Positions 57,765-62,096 of a stretch of DNA of 62,096 nt are shown piece by piece. The notes under the pieces are model-generated. The model was not told the DNA's origin, made no database searches, and saw only the letters and a list, made by a program, of their open reading frames with translations. Location: NCBI GenBank assembly GCA_038496445.1, contig JALMLS010000358.1:1-62096 (forward strand), written 5' to 3'. The stretch's first letter is position 1. Each line of letters starts with the position of its first letter. Origin of the DNA: Trichosphaerium sp. ATCC 40318 (Eukaryota; Discosea; Flabellinia; Trichosidae). The position numbers were made by a program, and so were the translations under genes.

Positions 57765-60281
57765 TTTGATAACTCCGCTGGTCCTACAACACCTGTACTC
57801 GCGCATAGTACAAAACCAAGAATAAAAAAATTGGAATTACTCGGGACTAAAACGAGACAACAGTTGAAGACGAGGAGTGTATCAAATAGGGAGTTAATTT
57901 CAAAAAAACCAGAAGAACCTAAAAAAAAACCAAATAACACAAAAACCAGAGTGTTATCGAAGTCCAAGTTCAAGAGCCTAGCAGCTTTTGGTACTAGTAA
58001 TGTTGATTATGTCATAAAGGAGGAGCACTTGCTTGCTGCCGAAGGTAACAATTGACAAAAAGAAAATTCTTCAATGTTTTTCATTTGTTTTTTTTTCCTT
58101 CGAATTTTGACAAACTGTTTTAGATGTGGTTGGTTCTCGCTGTGTATTCGTAGATTACAATCAATTTAAACCATTTTACTTAAATGAGAGCGTAAATATT
58201 ATAATTCGATCACGTGATCTTTACCGTCGTGATATCAAAGTCGGTGGCGCCAAATTTTTCTGCACGTCAAAAGGCAAGCGCAAAAAGTAACTATGTTTTT
58301 ATACCTAATGTCAAGTCAAGTTGATAACGCCCATGGAGGACATAAAAGTCAACACGCAGTGAAAGACAATGGCGATGGTACTTACACTATAGGCTGGACC
58401 CCCAATAAAGTTGGAGCCCATACTATTAGCATACGAAAAGACAACGAGCCCATTGCCGATTCACCCTTTAAGGTCACAGTTAAAAAAGGTACATCACTAA
58501 AAACAAAACAAAGCATACTCACCTTCGCCTTTGTTTAGTGCCTGTTTCATTCAGTGATGCTTCTTCATTTGTCTGCACTGTCCAAGGTCAAGGTACAAAA
58601 CACGGCACTCTTAATGTAAAGAGCCAGTTCCACGTGTACATCGAAACAAACAACGGAGAGCCTATTGACATGGACATGGAGGAATTCGACGTTGAAATAC
58701 TGCCACCTACCAATGTTCCAATCAAACCACAAATTACTGTGAGTCCCTTATCACAACCACTGATTATTCACTTATAATCATAGGGATCTAAGGGGTTTTA
58801 CACAATAGAGTACATGCCCAAAATCATTGGTAGTCACACAGTTGATGTACTTTTGTTTGATTCCTCTGTTCTTCGGAAAAAGCTTAAAGTACCAATTTAC
58901 TGGCCACCTGATGCAACCAAGTCCATGGCACATGGTTCAGGGCTTAAAAAAGGGGTTTGTGGTGATCCAGGTTAGGCTTTTCTGTTTTTTGTTTGTTGTT
59001 GGGTTGAAGAAAATGCTCACGTGTATTTAGTGTCGTTTCATATAACATCTTTTGACAAGCACGTTATTCAAAGACCTGTTGGTGGAGATAAATTTGATGT
59101 ATCTGTGTCTGGTCCAGAGTCGCATATAAACGTTGACATTCAAGACAAGAGAGATGGTAGATACGTCGTAACGTATTACCCAATGAAGGTACACAACTTT
59201 AAATAAACGTCAAGAGGTCTCATGTCTGCTTTCAGCCAGGTGATTACACAATCGACGTAAAACTGGGTGATGCTCACCTTTCAGGGTCTCCATTCACAAG
59301 TAAAGTAGAAAGTACGATTCCAGTTTCTCAACCTACACCCAATCTTTCTACTAACCATCTTTTGAAGCCATGTTTCTTAAATATAAACTAGAAGGTACTG
59401 GGTTAAAAGGTGGTATCAAAAACACTATGGTATCATTTTTTGTACACATTGAAAACGACCAAGGTAAGAAAGGCTCTCAAAAGTCTTGGGAAAAGAAAAT
59501 TTACAATACTCATGTATTGTTTTTAGGTGCTGTTAAGATCCCTGCAACTGTTTTTGACGTCACCATTACCGATGAAAAAGGTAATAACCAAGTCATATCC
59601 ATTATTGTACTTATCTTTACTTTAGGGACAGAGGTGGACAACAGAGTAGTCGGAAGAGAAGGCATTTTTTTTAACCTTGTTTTTTCATAATTCACATTTT
59701 ATGTATAGGGTCGTACCTTGTTGAGTATATTCCCCACGTGACTGGCATGCACACTATAGATATTGCTATTTTAGGGAATTCAATATTACAAGGTGATTTG
59801 ATAAAGAGCTTTATAGACGTACCACCAGACGAAACAAAAACAACAGTAGATGGAATGGGCCTATTTGTTGCATTCGTAGGTCAGGAAGCATCCTTCAAAA
59901 TAATTGCTCGGGATCGTAATGGTAAACGAAGGTCCGTCTTGCAGAATTCGCATTTACATACTAAATACCAATCAGGCGTGGTGGTGGAGATCCATTTGTA
60001 GCTGAAGTGAATGGACCAGGTACAACATGTTTAGAACCGAGATTTGTTAACATATGATGTTAGACGGGGCTGACACCTCCATGAAGATGAAGGATAACAA
60101 CAATGGAACGTACACGGTGACATACACACCAAGTAAGGCTGGACCACATGATATAACTGTATCATTCTTCCATAAAGAGCCTCCTGTGCGTTGTTTTAAC
60201 TTGCTTTCAGTAAATTCACTTTTTTTTAAGGTACAAATTTTTAAGAACTCGACGCTTGTGCTTGAGGCTTGCACCAAATAA
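57765..60281 (+). CDS. Filamin/ABP280-repeat protein (5' end not resolved)
   Basis: Filamin repeats are immunoglobulin-like modules in actin crosslinkers and some sensors. The visible part begins FDNSAGPTTPVLAHSTKPRI with a Lys/Pro-rich basic leader. Repeats follow with the signature N-G-D-G-T-Y-x-x-x-[WY]-x-P-x-x-x-G-x-H-x-I: DNGDGTYTIGWTPNKVGAHT (about 58367), GFYTIEYMPKIIGSHTVDV (about 58793), DKRDGRYVVTYYPMK (about 59146), SYLVEYIPHVTGMHTIDIAI (about 59712), DNNNGTYTVTYTPSKAGPHD (about 60092). SPF-type strand ends appear at SPFKVTV and SPFTSKV. The final exon ends LVLEACTK at TAA 60279-60281. No calponin-homology or B-box domain is visible, and there are about 12 introns. Confidence 0.75.
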
Positions 60282-60481
60282 ACGCACCTACAACCCAAGA
60301 ACTATAAATAATGTACAGCAATCAAAAATTAAAATAAAAAAACCAATAGCTAAAATGCAAGAAAACAATAAGAAAACTATTCAACATACATTGCGCGTCC
60401 ACCAAAAAAAAATGTCAAAAATCTTATTTTCTTTTGTTGAAATCCAATTTTTTTATCTTCGGTCAAACACCGTCGAAAACA

Positions 60482-61925
60482 ATGTTGGGACATCTACAAC
60501 GTACAAGGTGCTATGTACAACGACAGAGAACACCAACGAGGGGTGTTTCGTTTAACGAGCGCTGTCGACGTTACACTCAATCTGTTACGCCTCCATTTCA
60601 TGTTATTTCGCGTAACAACAACAAATTAGCGCCAAGTACGTTAAACTAGTATTTTTTACCCAATCGCATGCCAAAACTCCTCAACTGCAGACGTTAAGAC
60701 TTGTGTCGTACTTCACGGACTCCTTGGACAAGGCAGAAACTGGCTATCGTTTGTTAAAGCTATGCAGAAGCAACACGACAATGTGCAATACATTATACCG
60801 GATCTCAGATGCCACGGAAAGAGCGCTGACAAGGTTCGTTTCACGAATTCAAAAAGCACGTGACAAGGAATAAGTGCGAACAATAGGTTATTGCTGGTCC
60901 CCACACCATTGACTCGGCAGCTGTGGATCTAATTCACTTATTTCGCGACTTGCCAACTAGCATAAAACCAAATTATGTGTGGTACTAATTCAAATTTTGC
61001 TTGCAAGCGTTACCACTTTTTTTTTCTAATGTCACTACACCAGCGGCCATTCCTTTGGCGGGAAAGTTGCTGCCAGATTTACAGAAATAGTTCCAGATAC
61101 TATGACACCTGAGCAGGCACGTGCCAGCTTTAATTTCACTGGTTTTTTTTGATTTTGAAAACAACGCGCTAACATTACTGTGTTAGACTTGGATTCTTGA
61201 CACAATGCCTGGTAAAGCAACCAAATCACTCCAGGACAGTGGGGGCAATGCCTCATTTGTAGAGATATTGGGTGTCATCAAAAGCATGGCGGGACCATTC
61301 CCCTCTAGAAAACACGTAGAACAGAATCTTATTGGTCAAGGTTTCTCAAAGGGTCTAGCAATGTGGCTTACAACTAATCTAAAGTGCGTTGCTCACAATG
61401 ATACTAAGTACCTTGGTCTTTTGTGTCAACCAAACGTCAATGACTACTGTACTGACATTTAAAAAAATACAGACAAAGCAATACAAAAGAAAAGTGGGTG
61501 GAGTGGAGGTTAAACACAGACCACATCGAAGAGTTGTACCAAAGTTACTTAGGTATCTCAAAAGACATAACAAATAATAGAGCGCAGCTAACAAATCTAT
61601 CAAGATACGGACATTTGGGACTATTTGGAAAACCCTCCTGCAGGAAACTCCGTTCAATACGTCATTGCTGACAAGTCTTCCAGATGGTACTAGTCAATAC
61701 ACCAACTGCGCACCTGTCTTATTATTGTTGAATAGGACTGATGAACTGAAACAGCGCATGGATGTTACAACACAAAAAAGCGAAAAGACAAATGCACATA
61801 TTCTCAAAAATAGCGGCCATTGGGTGCACATAGATAATCCAAAGGGCTTGCTTAGCTTAGTTGGCATATTCCTTGGTAATCCAGAATCTACAGACGATCA
61901 GTACAGTGACGGAAAACTTATTTGA
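60482..61925 (+). CDS. Mitochondrial alpha/beta hydrolase (ABHD11-like)
   Basis: ATG 60482 gives an Arg-rich mitochondrial presequence (MLGHLQRTRCYVQRQRTPTR). After an intron (GTACGT ... GCAG) the fold begins VKTCVVLHGLLGQGRNWLSF (oxyanion loop H-G-L-L-G), IPDLRCHGKSADK, HTIDSAAVDLIHLFRDLPTS. The nucleophile elbow is GHSFGGKVAARF (Ser near 61045). Then come the lid-like exon (MPGKATKSLQDSGGNASFVE) and WRLNTDHIEELYQSYL. The last exon carries the catalytic His in SGHWVHIDNPKGLLSLVGIF, stopping at TGA 61923-61925. It matches ABHD11/YbfF-type esterases in motif order. Six introns. Confidence 0.88.
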
Positions 61926-61930
61926 AAACA

Positions 61931-61936
61931 AATAAA
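61931..61936 (+). terminator. Polyadenylation signal of the alpha/beta hydrolase gene
   Basis: AATAAA occurs 5 bp after the stop codon, with more A-rich AATAAAT elements just downstream. The remaining 160 bp to the window end show no gene. Confidence 0.5.
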
Positions 61937-62096
61937 GAATTAAAATTAATAAATAAATCTAAATGTCAATGCCACCATAACAACCAAAGCCAATAGCCAA
62001 AAAGACAAGTATTATTATTATTTACAACGTTGAATAAATGTGACAGGTATTTCTGGAGGGGTGATTACGTAGTGAATTCCACGAGTTGGGTTTTTT

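Noticed and set aside
57761-57973. Minus-strand frame that looks like a hydrophobic protein (FVLFGFFLGSSGFF)
   Set aside because: It is the antisense of the Lys/Pro/Asn-rich leader of the filamin gene. Lys codons read backwards as Phe/Leu.
1-62096. CRISPR arrays, prophage, operons, bacterial promoters or rRNA/tRNA genes
   Set aside because: Gene structure is eukaryotic throughout. No regular spacer arrays or rRNA were seen, and I could not fold a convincing tRNA by eye; a tRNAscan run would settle small RNAs.

Overview
This window is nuclear DNA from a microbial eukaryote. Genes on both strands are broken by many short introns (roughly 25 to 170 nt), spliced at AG and most often opened by GTAC (GTACGT, GTACG) rather than GTAAGT. 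Intergenic gaps are often below 250 bp. I cannot name the species. The set of genes (TOR, AP-3, RBM25, PIG-V, TMTC-type mannosyltransferase, gamma-glutamyl hydrolase, RGS, filamin-like repeats, X8 glucan-binding domains, RpiB) fits a free-living protist or early-diverging fungus-like lineage better than an animal or plant. Exon borders were placed by eye from reading frame, splice signals and known protein families, so gene outlines are firmer than individual junctions.

Layout, left to right. 1-819 holds an acidic ORF remnant and a 23-bp direct repeat. 820-6396: RBM25-like splicing factor, TPT/SLC35E-type sugar-phosphate transporter and PAP2/LPP lipid phosphatase, all plus strand. 6635-15213: AP-3 beta subunit, a minus-strand ZIP zinc transporter divergent from ribose-5-phosphate isomerase B, and GPI mannosyltransferase PIG-V. 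15377-24202: a complete TOR kinase with a conserved rapamycin-binding (FRB) domain.

24391-36756 is the most accessory-looking stretch. Three paralogous genes built from an unnamed repeat (core D-W-Y ... G-G-x-L-L ... Y-P-x-x-x-W-x-x-W-x-F) are interleaved with gamma-glutamyl hydrolase, a deoxynucleoside-kinase-like P-loop protein, a TMTC-like O-mannosyltransferase and a partly duplicated gene of unknown function. 36855-46901: a double X8-domain secreted protein, two unrecognised genes (one small, one large and helical), a RING/TRAF-zinc-finger/TPR fusion and a mitochondrial-looking small membrane protein. 47213-50165: a frameshifted F-box/LRR pseudogene, a decayed TPR remnant and an RGS-domain protein. 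50364-61925: a TPR protein, a secreted right-handed beta-helix protein, a filamin-repeat protein and a mitochondrial alpha/beta hydrolase of ABHD11 type.

The genes are not an operon or a single pathway. They are housekeeping genes (splicing, trafficking, growth control, GPI and O-mannose glycosylation, folate turnover) with lineage-specific families between them. The best candidates for something undescribed are the DWY-repeat family, the unusual splice-donor consensus with its GC-AG introns, and the recurring CACGTG motif inside introns.
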